Assembly: GCA_037783545.1 (NCBI GenBank)
Contig: JBBELK010000970.1
Location: 1-64,000 of the forward strand
DNA: 64,000 nt
Reading direction: 5' to 3'
Source of the DNA: Henricia sp. BOLD:AAB3569
Lineage: Eukaryota; Echinodermata; Asteroidea; Spinulosida; Echinasteridae
Notes under the pieces: generated by a model
Databases searched by the model: none
Told to the model about the DNA's origin: nothing
What the model saw: the letters and a program-made list of their open reading frames with translations, nothing else
In this document: positions 23,627-35,524 of the stretch, piece after piece
Layout of the letters: the number at the start of each line of letters is the position of its first letter
Position numbering within the stretch: the stretch's first letter is position 1
Position numbers and translations under genes: made by a program

Positions 23627-23826
23627 ACATTATAATAAGTACATGTACAATAATATTTTTGTTATGGAAAATATAGTAAACTAAATAGAGTATACTACCA
23701 GGTAACGAGTATCATTTTTGTTTACCATTAGACCAGAATTTCCCTACTTATTACATAATGTGTTTACACTTGCATTTAAAATACTAGCAAGAAGAGATGC
23801 ATGCACGACAGTAGTTTTTTATTATT

Positions 23827-24267
23827 TTAAATAGCATAGTTTCTTAAAATGGAAGCTTTGTATTCTCTTTTAAAAGATGACAATCTTACTTCTGACCTTA
23901 ATTCAGGAGTAAGAGAGTTCCACAGTTTAGGACCGTTAAATGTGATGAATCTTTTGGCTAATGTTGTCCTGATTTCTGGAATGTGATAATGACAAGCCTG
24001 TCTTGTATGGTAAGTATGATAGTGGTCGTTTCTTTTGAACAATGAGCATAAACATTTAGGCACAATATTATTGGATGTTTGAAACATGAAGATACTCAGC
24101 TGAAAAGAGTGAACGTCCTCGACTTTTAGAATTTCGTACTGTTTGAATAGAGGATCAGTGTGTGCCAAAAACCCAGAATGTGAAATCGTTCGAAGTGCTC
24201 TTTTCTGGAGAAGAAGTATCCTGTTTATGAGCTGTTTTGATGCATTGCCCCATGCTAGAATTCCGTA
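23827..24267 (-). pseudogene. LINE ORF2 C-terminal remnant (region after the reverse transcriptase domain)
   Basis: An open frame of 146 codons runs from the 5' truncation at 24267 to a TAA at 23827-23829. It opens with YGILAWGN, then LLLQKRALRTI at about residues 18-28 and HTDPLF at about 36-41. An alpha-helical stretch with ILKVEDVHSFQLSIFMFQ follows, and near the end come GPKLWNSLTPELR and SSFKREYKASIL. This motif order (YG..WG, LQKRA.R.I, H..PLF, G.KLWNSL..E.R, SFK) is the known C-terminal tail of CR1/L2/Rex1-type ORF2 proteins, downstream of the reverse transcriptase palm and thumb. The endonuclease and the catalytic reverse transcriptase motifs are absent because the copy is 5'-truncated. 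There is no true start codon: the first in-frame start-like codon is a TTG at 24168, inside the homologous region. It cannot be active on its own and is unlikely to be translated. Confidence 0.87.
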
Positions 24268-24288
24268 ATGGCAGAGAAATGGCAGAGA
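24267..24288. repeat. 11 bp tandem duplication at the LINE 5' junction
   Basis: AATGGCAGAGA occurs twice in a row, at 24267-24277 and 24278-24288, where the satellite resumes. Ordinary monomers have it once. The left junction lacks the six bases that normally lie between GACTTTC and AAATGGCAG. The insertion thus lost about 6 bp of target and gained a local 11 bp duplication; there is no direct repeat on the left side. Confidence 0.8.
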
Positions 24289-27265
24289 AATTTCAGAGTT
24301 TAGAAAAAAAAAAGGGGTTGGCGCTTCCTGGATGCTCCCGCAACCTGTGGCTGTCTGTACACACCTCTTTGGTGTATTCCTGACTCGTGCGCATGCTCAG
24401 TCCTTCGGACTGTCGTTGACACGGCCCAGTTTGGGACGGGATTTTGGTCAAAGTGTTGTCCAAACGTCGGCAAATTTGGAGGTCAAAAAATATTCCGACG
24501 AACTTCAAATTTTGCATGCTCCAAACACTCTATATTGCGCACTTGTCCTAAAAAATTGACAGACTTTCGCCGGGAAATGGCAGAGAAATTTCAGAGTTTA
24601 GAAAAAAAAGGGGTTGGCGCTTCCTGGATGCTCCCGCAACCTGTGGCTGTCTGTACACACCTCTTTGGTGTATTCCTGACTCGTGCGCATGCTCAGTCCT
24701 TCGGACTGTCGTTGACACGGCCCAGTTTGGGACGGGATTTTGGTCAAAGTGTGGTCCAAACGTCGGCAAATTTGGAGGTCAACAAATATTCCGACGAACT
24801 TCAAATTTTGCATGCTCCAAACACTCTATATTGCGCACTTGTCCTAAAAAATTGACAGACTTTCGCCGGGAAATGGCAGAGAAATTTCAGAGTTTAGAAA
24901 AAAAAAGGGGTTGGCGCTTCCTGGATGCTCCCGCAACCTGTGGCTGTCTGTACACACCTCTTTGGTGTATTCCTGACTCGTGCGCATGCTCAGTCCTTCG
25001 GACTGTCGTTGACACGGCCCAGTTTGGGACGGGATTTTGGTCAAAGTGTGGTCCAAACGTCGGCAAATTTGGAGGTCAACAAATATTTCGACGAACTTCA
25101 CATTTTGCACGCTCCAAACACTCTATATTGCGCACTTGTCCTAAAAAATTGACAGACTTTCGCCGGGAAATGGCAGAGAAATTTCAGAGTTTAGAAAAAA
25201 AAGGGGTTGGCGCTTCCTGGATGCTCCCGCAACCTGTGGCTGTCTGTACACACCTCTTTGGTGTATTCCTCACTCGTGCGCATGCTCAGTCCTTCGGACT
25301 GTCGTTGACGCGGCCCAGTTTGGGACGGGATTTTGGTCAAAGTGTGGTCCAAACGTCGGCAAATTTGGAGGTCAAAAAATATTCCGACGAACTTCAAATT
25401 TTGCATGCTCCAAACACTCTATATTGCGCACTTGTCCTAAAAAAATTACAGACTTTCGCCGGGAAATGGCAGAGAAATTTCAGAGTTTAGAAAAAAAGGG
25501 GTTGGCGCTTCCTGGATGCTCCCGCAACCTGTGGCTGTCTGTACACACCTCTTTGGTGTATTCCTGACTCGTGCGCATGCTCAGTCCTTCGGACTGTCGT
25601 TGACACGGCCCAGTTTGGGACGGGATTTTGGTCAAAGTGTGGTCCAAACGTCGGCAAATTTGGAGGTCAACAAATATTCCGACGAACTTCAAATTTTGCA
25701 TGCTCCAAACACTCTATATTGCGCACTTGTCCTAAAAAATTGACAGACTTTCGCCGGAAATGGCAGAGAAATTTCAGAGTTTAGAAAAAAAAGGGGTTGG
25801 CGCTTCCTGGATGCTCCCGCAACCTGTGGCTGTCTGTACACACCTCTTTGGTGTATTCCTCACTCGTGCGCATGCTCAGTCCTTCGGACTGTCGTTGACG
25901 CGGCCCAGTTTGGGACGGGATTTTGGTCAAAGTGTGGTCCAAACGTCGGCAAATTTGGAGGTCAAAAAATATTCCGACGAACTTCAAATTTTGCATGCTC
26001 CAAACACTCTATATTGCGCACTTGTCCTAAAAAAATTACAGACTTTCGCCGGGAAATGGCAGAGAAATTTCAGAGTTTAGAAAAAAAAGGGGTTGGCGCT
26101 TCCTGGATGCTCCCGCAACCTGTGGCTGTCTGTACACACCTCTTTGGTGTATTCCTGACTCGTGCGCATGCTCAGTCCTTCGGACTGTCGTTGACACGGC
26201 CCAGTTTGGGACGGGATTTTGGTCAAAGTGTGGTCCAAACGTCGGCAAATTTGGAGGTCAACAAATATTCCGACGAACTTCAAATTTTGCACGCTCCAAA
26301 CACTCTATATTGCGCACTTGTCCTAAAAAATTGACAGACTTTCGCCAGGAAATGGCAGAGAAATTTCAGAGTTTAGAAAAAAAAAGGGGTTGGCGCTTCC
26401 TGGATGCTCCCGCAACCTGTGGCTGTCTGTACACACCTCTTTGGTGTATTCCTGACTCGTGCGCATGCTCAGTCCTTCGGACTGTCGTTGACACGGCCCA
26501 GTTTGGGACGGGATTTTGGTCAAAGTGTTGTCCAAACGTCGGCAAATTTGGAGGTCAAAAAATATTCCGACGAACTTCAAATTTTGCATGCTCCAAACAC
26601 TCTATATTGCGCACTTGTCCTAAAAAATTGACAGACTTTCGCCGGGAAATGGCAGAGAAATTTCAGAGTTTAGAAAAAAAAGGGGTTGGCGCTTCCTGGA
26701 TGCTCCCGCAACCTGTGGCTGTCTGTACACACCTCTTTGGTGTATTCCTGACTCGTGCGCATGCTCAGTCCTTCGGACTGTCGTTGACACGGCCCAGTTT
26801 GGGACGGGATTTTGGTCAAAGTGTGGTCCAAACGTCGGCAAATTTGGAGGTCAAAACATATTCCGACGAACTTCAAATTTTGCATGCTCCAAACACTCTA
26901 TATTGCGCACTTGTCCTAAAAAATTGACAGACTTTCGCCGGGAAATGGCAGAGAAATTTCAGAGTTTAGAAAAAAAGGGGGTTGGCGCTTCCTGGATGCT
27001 CCCGCAACCTGTGGCTGTCTGTACACACCTCTTTGGTGTATTCCTGACTCGTGCGCATGCTCAGTCCTTCGGACTGTCGTTGACACGGCCCAGTTTGGGA
27101 CGGGATTTTGGTCAAAGTGTGGTCCAAGCGTCGGCAAATTTGGAGGTCAACAAATATTCCGACGAACTTCAAATTTTGCATGCTCCAAACACTCTATATT
27201 GCGCACTTGTCCTAAAAAATTGACAGACTTTCGCCGGGAAATGGCAGAGAAATTTCAGAGTTTAG
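24268..27265. repeat. Family A satellite array, right part (~10 copies)
   Basis: The same ~296 bp family A monomer continues in phase after the LINE (unit starts near 24535, 24831, 25128, 25424, 25718, 26014, 26310, 26607, 26903 and 27199). Several units carry marks also found just left of the LINE: CCTCACTCG with GACGCGGCC at 22881, 25128 and 25718, and an ATTTACAG or AATTACAG start at 23177, 25424 and 26014. Both sides therefore belong to one locally duplicated block. The last unit turns into family B sequence at 27266. Confidence 0.96.
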
Positions 27266-29290
27266 GGAAAACTGGGTTGGGGCTTCCTGACTGCTCCCGC
27301 AACCCGTGGCTGTCTGTACACTCCTCTTTGGTGTACTCCTGACTCGTGCGCATGCTCAGTCCTTCGGACTGTCGTTGACACTGCCCAGTTTGGGACGGGA
27401 ATTTGGTCAAAGTGTGGTCCAAACGTCGGCAAATTTGGAGGTCGAAAGATTTTCCGACGAACTTCAAATTCTGCATGCTCCAAGCACTCTAGATTGCGCA
27501 CTTGTCCTAAAAAAATGACAGACTTTCGCCGGGAAATGGCAGAGAAATTTCAGAGTTTAGGGAAAACTGGTTGGGGCTTCCTGACTGCTCCCGCAACCCG
27601 TGGCTGTCTGTACACTCCTCTTTGGTGTACTCCTGACTCGTGCGCATGCTCAGTCCTTCGGACTGTCGTTGACACTGCCCAGTTTGGGACGGGAATTTGG
27701 TCAAAGTGTGGTCCAAACGTCGGCAAATTTGGAGGTCGAAAGATTTTCCGACGAACTTCAAATTCTGCATGCTCCAAGCACTCTAGATTGCGCACTTGTC
27801 CTAAAAAAATGACAGACTTTCGCCGGGAAATGGCAGAGAAATTTCAGAGTTTAGGGAAAACTGGGTTGGGGCTTCCTGACTGCTCCCGCAACCGTGGCTG
27901 TCTGTACACTCCTCTTTAATTGGTGTACTCCTGACTCGTGCGTATGCTCAGTCCTTCGGACTGTAGTTGACACTGCCCAGTTTGGGACGGGAATTTGGTC
28001 AAAGTGTGGTCCAAACGTCGGCAAATTTGGAGGTCGAAAAATTTTCCGAAGAACTTCAAATTTTGCATGCTCCAAGCACTCTATATTGCGCACTTGTCCT
28101 AACAAAAATGACAGACTTTCGCCGGGAAATGGCAGAGAAATTTCAGAGTTTAGGGAAAACTGGGTTGGGGCTTCCTGACTGCTCCCGCAACCCGTGGCTG
28201 TCTGTACACTCCTCTTTGGTGTACTCCTGACTCGTGCGCATGCTCAGTCCTTCGGACTGTCGTTGACACTGCCCAGTTTGGGACGGGAATTTGGTCAAAG
28301 TGTGGTCCAAACGTCGGCAAATTTGGAGGTCGAAACATTTTCCGACGAACTTCAAATTTTGCATGCTCCAAGCAATCTATATTGCGCACTTGTCCTAAAA
28401 AAATGACAGACTTTCGCCGGGATATGGCAGAGAAATTTCAGAGTTTAGGGAAAACTGGGTTGGGGCTTCCTGACTGCTCCCGCAACCCGTGGCTGTCTGT
28501 ACACTCCTCTTTGGTGTACTCCTGACTCGTGCACATGCTCAGTCCTTCGGACTGTCGTTGACACTGCCCAGTTTGGGACGGGAATTTGGTCAAAGTGTGG
28601 TCCAAACGTCGGCAAATTTGGAGGTCGAAAGATTTTCCGACGAACTTCAAATTCTGCATGCTCCAAGCACTCTAGATTGCGCACTTGTCCTAAAAAAATG
28701 ACAGACTTTCGCCGGGAAATGGCAGAGAAATTTCAGAGTTTAGGGAAAACTGGGTTGGGGCTTCCTGACTGCTCCCGCAACCCGTGGCTGTCTGTACACT
28801 CCTCTTTGGTGTACTCCTGACTCGTGCGCATGCTCAGTCCTTCGGACTGTCGTTGACACTGCCCAGTTTGGGACGGGAATTTGGTCAAAGTGTGGTCCAA
28901 ACGTCGGCAAATTTGGAGGTCGAAAGATTTTCCGACGAACTTCAAATTCTGCATGCTCCAAGCACTCTAGATTGCGCACTTGTCCCTAAAAAAAATGACA
29001 GACTTTCGCCGGGAAATGGCAGAGAAATTTCAGAGTTTAGGGAAAACTGGGTTGGGGCTTCCTGACTGCTCCCGCAACCCGTGGCTGTCTGTACACTCCT
29101 CTTTAATTGGTGTACTCCTGACTCGTGCGTATGCTCAGTCCTTCGGACTGTAGTTGACACTGCCCAGTTTGGGACGGGAATTTGGTCAAAGTGTGGTCCA
29201 AACGTCGGCAAATTTGGAGGTCGAAAAATTTTCCGAAGAACTTCAAATTTTGCATGCTCCAAGCACTCTATATTGCGCACTTGTCCTAAC
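27266..29290. repeat. Transitional family B subfamily next to the A/B boundary
   Basis: About seven monomers are B-like in most positions but keep CACTCT as in family A in place of B's CAATCT. Many also carry marks of their own: GAAAGATTTTCC, AATTCTGCATG and CTCTAGATTGC. Two of them (AATT inserted in CTCTTT/GGTG at 27918-27921 and 29105-29108, plus CGTATGCTC and ACTGTAGTTG) are clearly copies of each other, four monomers apart (1187 bp). A unit ending in the ordinary B form (28359-28383) is interspersed. Confidence 0.75.
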
Positions 29291-32200
29291 AAAAATGACA
29301 GACTTTCGCCGGGAAATGGCAGATAAATTTCAGAGTTTAGGGAAAACTGGGTTGGGGCTTCCTGACTGCTCCCGCAACCCGTGGCTGTCTGTACACTCCT
29401 CTTTGGTGTACTCCTGACTCGTGCGCATGCTCAGTCCTTCGGACTGTCGTTGACACTGCCCAGTTTGGGACGGGAATTTGGTCAAAGTGTGGTCCAAACG
29501 TCGGCAAATTTGGAGGTCGAAACATTTTCCGACGAACTTCAAATTTTGCATGCTCCAAGCAATCTATATTGCGCACTTGTCCTAAAAAAATGACAGACTT
29601 TCGCCGGGAAATGGCAGAGAAATGTCAGAGTTTAGGGAAAACTGGGTCGAGGCTTCCTGACTGCTCCCTCAACCCGTGGCTGTCTGTACACTCCTCTTTG
29701 GTGTACTCCTGACTCGTGCGCATGCTCAGTCCTTCGGACTGTCGTTGACACTGCCCAGTTTGGGACGGGAATTTGGTCAAAGTGTGGTCCAAACGTCGGC
29801 AAATTTGGAGGTCGAAAAATTGTCCGACGAACTTCAAATTTTGCATGCTCCAAGCAATCTATATTGCGCACTTGTCCTAAAAAAATGACAGACTTTCGCC
29901 GGGAAATGGCAGAGAAATTTCAGAGTTTAGGGAAAACTGGGTTGGGGCTTCCTGACTGCTCCCGCAACCCGTGGCTGTCTGTACACTCCTCTTTGGTGTA
30001 CTCCTGACTCGTGCGCATGCTCAGTCCTTCGGACTGTCGTTGACACTGCCCAGTTTGGGACGGGAATTTGGTCAAAGTGTGGTCCAAACGTCGGCAAATT
30101 TGGAGGTCGAAAAATTGTCCGACGAACTTCAAATTTTGCATGCTCCAAGCAATCTATATTGCGCACTTGTCCTAAAAAAATGACAGACTTTCGCCGGGAA
30201 ATGGCAGAGAAATTTCAGAGTTTAGGGAAAACTGGGTTGGGGCTTCCTGACTGCTCCCGCAACCCGTGGCTGTCTGTACACTCCTCTTTGGTGTACTCCT
30301 GACTCGTGCGCATGCTCAGTCCTTCGGACTGTCGTTGACACTGCCCAGTTTGGGACGGGAATTTGGTCAAAGTGTGGTCCAAACGTCGGCAAATTTGGAG
30401 GTCGAAAAATTTTCCGACGAACTTCAAATTTTACATGCTCCAAGCAATCTATATTGCGCACTTGTCCTAAAAAAATGACAGACTTTCGCCGGGAAATGGC
30501 AGAGAAATGTCAGAGTTTAGTGAAAACTGGGTTGGGGCTTCCTGACTGCTCCCTCAACCCGTGGCTGTCTGTACACTCCCCTTTGGTGTACTCCTGACTC
30601 GTGCGCATGCTCAGTCCTTCGGACTGTCGTTGACACTGCCCAGTTTGGGACGGGAATTTGGTCAAAGTGTGGTCCAAACGTCGGCAAATTTGGAGGTCGA
30701 AAAATTGTCCAACGAACTTCAAATTTTGCATGCTCCAAGCAATCTATATTGCGCACTTGTCCTAAAAAAATGACAGACTTTCGCCGTGAAATGGCAGAGA
30801 AATTTCAGAGTTTAGGGAAAACTGGGTTGGGGCTTTCTGACTGCTCCCTCAACCCGTGGCTGTCTGTACACTCCTCTTTGGTGTACTCCTGACTCGTGCG
30901 CATGCTCAGTCCTTCGGACTGTCGTTGACACTGCCCAGTTTGGGACGGGAATTTGGTCAAAGTGTGGTCCAAACGTCGTCAAATTTGGAGTTCGAAAAAT
31001 TTTCCGACGAACTTCAAATTTTGCATGCTCCAAGCAATCTATATTGCGCACTTGTCCTAAAAAAATGACAGACTTTCGCCGGGAAATGGCAGAGAAATTT
31101 CAGAGTTTAGGGAAAACTGGGTTGGGGCTTCCTGACTGCTCCCGCAACCCGTGGCTGTCTGTACACTCCTCTTTGGTGTACTCCTGACTCGTGCGCATGC
31201 TCAGTCCTTCGGACTGTCGTTGACACTGCCCAGTTTGGGACGGGAATTTGGTCAAAGTGTGGTCCAAACGTCGGCAAATTTCGGAGGTCGAAAAATTGTC
31301 CGACGAACTTCAAATTTTGCATGCTCCAAGCAATCTATATTGCGCACTTGTCCTAAAAAAATGACAGACTTTCTCCGGGAAATGGCAGAGAAATTTCAGA
31401 GTTTAGTGAAAACTGGGTTGGGGCTTCCTGACTGCTCCCTCAACCCGTGGCTGTCTGTACACTCCTCTTTGGTGTACTCCTGACTCGTGCGCATGCTCAG
31501 TCCTTCGGACTGTCGTTGACACTGCCCAGTTTGGGACGGGAATTTTGTCAAAGTGTGGTCCAAATGTCGGCAAATTTGGAGGTCGAACAATTTTCCGACG
31601 AACTTCAAATTTTGCATGCTCCAAGCAATCTATATTGCGCACTTGTCCTAAAAAAATGACAGACTTTCGCCGGGAAATGGCAGAGAAATTTCAGAGTTTA
31701 GGGAAAACTGGGTTGGGGCTTCCTGACTGCTCCCTCAACCCGTGGCTGTCTGTACACTCCTCTTTGGTGTACTCCTGACTCGTGCGCATGCTCAGTCCTT
31801 CGGACTGTCGTTGACACTGCCCAGTTTGGGACGGGAATTTGGTCAAAGTGTGGTCCAAACGTCGGCAAATTTGGAGGTCGAAAAATTGTCCGACGAACTT
31901 CAAATTTTGAATGCTCCAAGCAATCTATATTGCGCACTTGTCCTAAAAAAATGACAGACTTTCGCCGGGAAATGGCAGAGAAATTTCAGAGTTTAGGGAA
32001 AACTGGGTTGGGGCTTTCTGACTGCTCCCTCAACCCGTGGCTGTCTGTACACTCCTCTTTGGTGTACTCCTGACTCGTGCGCATGCTCAGTCCTTCGGAC
32101 TGTCGTTGACACTGCCCAGTTTGGGACGGGAATTTGGTCAAAGTGTGGTCCAAACGTCGTCAAATTTAGAGTTCGAAAAATTTTCCGACGAACTTCAAAT

Positions 32201-35200
32201 TTTGCATGCTCCAAGCAATCTATATTGCGCACTTGTCCTAAAAAAATGACAGACTTTCGCCGGGAAATGGCAGAGAAATTTCAGAGTTTAGGGAAAACTG
32301 GGTTGGGGCTTCCTGACTGCTCCCGCAACCCGTGGCTGTCTGTACACTCCTCTTTGGTGTACTCCTGACTCGTGCGCATGCTCAGTCCTTCGGACTGTCG
32401 TTGACACTGCCCAGTTTGGGACGGGAATTTGGTCAAAGTGTGGTCCAAACGGCGTCAAATTTGGAGTTCGAAAAATTTTCCGACGAACTTCAAATTTTGC
32501 ATGCTCCAAGCAATCTATATTGCGCACTTGTCCTAAAAAAATGACAGACTTTCGCCGGGAAATGGCAGAGAAATTTCAGAGTTTAGGGAAAACTGGGTTG
32601 GGGCTTCCTGACTGCTCCCGCAACCCGTGGCTGTCTGTACACTCCTCTTTGGTGTACTCCTGACTCGTGCGCATGCTCAGTCCTTCGGACTGTCGTTGAC
32701 ACTGCCCAGTTTGGGACGGGAATTTGGTCAAAGTGTGGTCCAAACGTCGGCAAATTTGGAGGTCGAAAAATTTTCCCACGAACTTCAAATTTTGCATGCT
32801 CCAAGCAATCTATATTGCGCACTTGTCCTAAAAAAATGACAGACTTTCGCCGGGAAATGGCAGAGAAATGTCAGAGTTTAGTGAAAACTGGGTTGGGGCT
32901 TCCTGACTGTTCCCTCAACCCGTGGCTGTCTGTACACTCCCCTTTGGTGTACTCCTGACTCGTGCGCATGCTCAGTCCTTCGGACTGTCGTTGACACTGC
33001 CCAGTTTGGGACGGGAATTTGGTCAAAGTGTGGTCCAAACGTCGGCAAATTTGGAGGTCGAAAAATTGTCCGACGAACTTCAAATTTTGCATGCTCCAAG
33101 CAATCTATATTGCGCACTTGTCCTAACAAAATGACAGACTTTCGCCGGGAAATGGCAGAGAAATTTCAGAGTTTAGGGAAAACTGGGTTGGGGCTTCCTG
33201 ACTGCTCCCGCAACCCGTGGCTGTCTGTACACTCCTCTTTGGTGTACTCCTGACTCGTGCGCATGCTCAGTCCTTCGGACTGTCGTTGACACTGCCCAGT
33301 TTGGGACGGGAATTTGGTCAAAGTGTGGTCCAAACGTCGGCAAATTTGGAGGTCGAAAAATTGTCAGACGAACTTCAAATTGTGCATGCTCCAAGCAATC
33401 TATATTGCGCACTTGTCCTAAAAAAATGACAGACTTTCGCCGGGAAATGGCAGAGAAATTTCAGAGTTTAGGGAAAACTGGGTTGGGGGCTTCCTGACTG
33501 CTCCCGCAACCCGTGGCTGTCTGTACACTCCTCTTTGGTGTACTCCTGACTCGTGCGCATGCTCAGTCCTTCGGACTGTCGTTGACACTGCCCAGTTTGG
33601 GACGGGAATTTTGTCAAAGTGTGGTCCAAACGTCGGCAAATTTGGAGGTCGAACAATTTTCCGACGAACTTCAAATTTTGCATGCTCCAAGCAATCTATA
33701 TTGCGCACTTGTCCTAAAAAAATAAAAGACTTTCGCCGGGAAATGGCAGATAAATTTCAGAGTTTAGGGAAAACTGGGTTGGGGCTTCCTGACTGCTCCC
33801 TCAACCCGTGGCTGTCTGTACACTCCTCTTTGGTGTACTCCTGACTCGTGCGCATGCTCAGTCCTTCGGACTGTCGTTGACACTGCCCAGTTTGGGACGG
33901 GAATTTGGTCAAAGTGTGGTCCAAACGTCGGCAAATTTGGAGGTCGAAAAATTTTCCGACGAACTTCAAATTTTGCATGCTCCAAGCAATCTATATTGCG
34001 CACTTGTCCTAAAAAAATGACAGACTTTCGCCGGGAAATGGCAGAGAAATTTCAGAGTTTAGGGAAAACTGGGTTGGGTTCCTGACTGCTCCCGCAACCC
34101 GTGGCTGTCTGTACACTCCTCTTTGGTGTACTCCTGACTCGTGCGCATGCTCAGTCCTTCGGACTGTCGTTGACACTGCCCAGTTTGGGACGGGAATTTG
34201 GTCAAAGTGTGGTCCAAACGTCGGCAAATTTGGAGGTCGAACAATTTTCCGACGAACTTCAAATTTTGCATGCTCCAAGCAATCTATATTGCGCACTTGT
34301 CCTAAAAAAATGACAGACTTTCGCCGGGAAATGGCAGAGAAATTTCAGAGTTTAGTGAAAACTGGGTTGGGGCTTCCTGACTGCTCCCTCAACCCGTGGC
34401 TGTCTGTACACTCCTCTTTGGTGTACTCCTGACTCGTGCGCATGCTCAGTCCTTCGGACTGTCGTTGACACTGCCCAGTTTGGGACGGGAATTTTGTCAA
34501 AGTGTGGTCCAAACGTCGGCAAATTTGGAGGTCGAACAATTTTCCGACGAACTTCAAATTTTGCATGCTCCAAGCAATCTATATTGCGCACTTGTCCTAA
34601 AAAAATAAAAGACTTTCGCCGGGAAATGGCAGATAAATTTCAGAGTTTAGGGAAAACTGGGTTGGGGCTTCCTGACTGCTCCCTCAACCCGTTGCTGTCT
34701 GTACACTCCTCTTTGGTGTACTCCTGACTCGTGCGCATGCTCAGTCCTTCGGACTGTCGTTGACACTGCCCAGTTTGGGACGGGAATTTGGTCAAAGTGT
34801 GGTCCAAACGTCGGCAAATTTGGAGGTCGAAAAATTTTCCGACGAACTTCAAATTTTGCATGCTCCAAGCAATCTATATTGCGCACTTGTCCTAAACAAA
34901 TGACAGACTTTCGCCGGGAAATGGCAGAGAAATTTCAGAGTTTAGGGAAAACTGGGTTGGGGCTTCCTGACTGCTCCCGCAACCCGTGGCTGTCTGTACA
35001 CTCCTCTTTGGTGTACTCCTGACTCGTGCGCATGCTCAGTCCTTCGGACTGTCGTTGACACTGCCCAGTTTGGGACGGGAATTTGGTCAAAGTGTGGTCC
35101 AAACGTCGGCAAATTTTGAGGTCGAAAAATTTTCAGACGAATTTCAAATTGTGCATGCTCCAAGCAATCTATATTGCGCACTTGTCCTAAAAAAATGACA

Positions 35201-35524
35201 GACTTTCGCCGGGAAATGGCAGAGAAATTTCAGAGTTTAGGGAAAACTGGGTTGGGGCTTCCTGACTGCTCCCGCAACCCGTGGCTGTCTGTACACTCCT
35301 CTTTGGTGTACTCCTGACTCGTGCGCATGCTCAGTCCTTCGGACTGTCGTTGACACTGCCCAGTTTGGGACGGGAATTTGGTCAAAGTGTGGTCCAAACG
35401 TCGGCAAATTTGGAGGTCGAAAAATTTTCCGACGAACTTCAAATTTTGCATGCTCCAAGCAATCTATATTGCGCACTTGTCCTAAAAAAATGACAGACTT
35501 TCGCCGGGAAATGGCAGAGAAATT

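Larger units (their letters stand above)
23527..23826 (-). other. LINE 3' UTR
   Basis: About 300 bp lie between the ORF2 stop and the terminal repeats. The stretch is AT-rich, has no long reading frame, and differs clearly in composition from the satellite. It contains a strong inverted repeat (23586-23626) and ends with a polyadenylation-type hexamer. In several LINE clades the 3' UTR end is what the element's own reverse transcriptase recognises; that role here is inference. Confidence 0.75.
23507..24267 (-). mobile_element. 5'-truncated LINE (non-LTR retrotransposon) fragment, CR1/L2/Rex1/Daphne-like
   Basis: This ~761 bp segment interrupts one family A monomer and is the only non-satellite DNA in the window. 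Read on the minus strand it has, in order, the last 146 codons of an ORF2-type protein, a TAA stop, a ~300 bp 3' UTR with a hairpin, AATAAA, and four GAACT-type units at the end. The 5' end is cut inside the ORF at 24267, as expected for incomplete target-primed reverse transcription. A short repeat tail in place of poly(A) is typical of CR1/L2-like clades; the exact clade is inference. The satellite continues in the same monomer phase on both sides, so this is a simple insertion. No ordinary target-site duplication is visible. The surviving ORF has no internal stop, which suggests a fairly young copy. Confidence 0.88.

Noticed and set aside
23507-24267. LTR retroelement or captured host gene as the source of the insert
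   Set aside because: No terminal repeats, protease or integrase motifs are seen. The C-terminal motifs, 5' truncation and tandem-repeat tail fit a LINE.
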